Part shown: positions 63,835-64,000 of the stretch, in pieces
How positions within the stretch are numbered: the first letter of the stretch is position 1
Layout of the letters: each line of letters begins with the position of its first letter
NCBI GenBank assembly: GCA_963575745.1
Contig: CAUYUJ010018542.1
Span: forward strand, 10,001 to 74,000
Direction: 5' to 3'
Source of the DNA: Prorocentrum cordatum
Lineage: Eukaryota > Sar > Dinophyceae > Prorocentrales > Prorocentraceae
Length of the DNA stretch: 64,000 nt
Notes under the pieces: model-generated
Told to the model about the DNA's origin: nothing
Databases searched by the model: none
Seen by the model: the letters and a program-made list of their open reading frames with translations, nothing else
Translations under genes and position numbers: made by a program

Positions 63835-64000
63835 CCTCCTCCTCCTCCTCCTCCTCCTCCTCCTGCTCCTCCTCCGCCTCCTCCTCCTCCTCCACTTACT
63901 CCCTCCTCCTCCCCCTCCTCCTTCTCCTCCTCCTCCTCCCCATCCTTCTCCTCCTCCTCCTCTTCCTCCTCCTCCTCCTCCTCCTCCTCCTCCTCCTCTT
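63835..64000. repeat. CTC triplet array, runs off the window
   Basis: (CTC)n with TTC and GCTC interruptions up to the last base; the right end lies outside the window. Confidence 0.95.

Overview
The window looks like a repeat-choked stretch of a dinoflagellate nuclear genome. The evidence is as follows. Near-exact relics of the dinoflagellate trans-spliced leader (DinoSL) sit at the 5' ends of protein-like loci: about 20 of 22 bases at 33445-33466 on the minus strand, about 19 of 22 at 38112-38133 on the plus strand, and two more decayed ones at about 19469-19487 and 55395-55412, both minus. There is a decayed non-LTR retrotransposon with a RanBP2-like zinc finger ORF1 and an EEP endonuclease / reverse transcriptase / RNase H ORF2. 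Protein-like sequence is sparse in a GC-rich sea of minisatellites. The species cannot be fixed from the sequence; no rRNA, tRNA or organelle gene was recognised.

Layout. 0-3 kb: an 11-bp minisatellite interrupted by a composite element with short inverted ends (copy A). 3.2-5.6 kb: TAG triplet, CAGCCT hexamer and 73-bp arrays. 6-11.6 kb: mosaic repeats, including the forward copy of a satellite-plus-linker module (7.3-8.1 kb) and composite copy B (10.3-11.3 kb). 12.9-14.5 kb: composite copy C. 14.5-17.3 kb: no recognised gene. 17.3-19.5 kb: one or two broken minus-strand genes preceded by a weak SL relic. 19.7-25.8 kb: two matching blocks of an 85-89-bp array followed by a G-rich array, with a helicase C-terminal fragment (23.5-23.8 kb) at the edge of the second block. 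26.9-33.5 kb: the LINE-like element on the minus strand, with an SL relic as its 5' end. 34.4-35.4 kb: inverted copy of the 7.3-8.1 kb module. 38.1-39.4 kb: SL relic followed by an intronless ORF pair. 40.3-49.1 kb: a 20-bp satellite (read on one strand as CACGGCAGACC plus spacer) in both orientations, and a 197-bp palindrome-bearing satellite (45.8-47.1 kb). 49.3-53.6 kb: mosaic repeats built on a roughly 11-bp CCAAGAG unit. 54.2-55.35 kb: a leucine-rich-repeat protein with an inserted C2H2 zinc finger, the most intact coding sequence here. 55.6-64 kb: GGA, ATGT and ACG arrays, hairpin repeats and more mosaic families.

How it fits together. The four main protein-like loci whose 5' ends can be seen all start at or near an SL relic, and none shows a recognisable intron. 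The simplest reading is that they are retroposed copies of trans-spliced mRNAs, some decayed, the retrotransposon included. The rest of the DNA is built from a few recurring modules (composite elements, linkers and arrays) that recur in direct and inverted orientation. Very long open frames over these arrays are by-products of repeat length and composition and are not annotated as genes.
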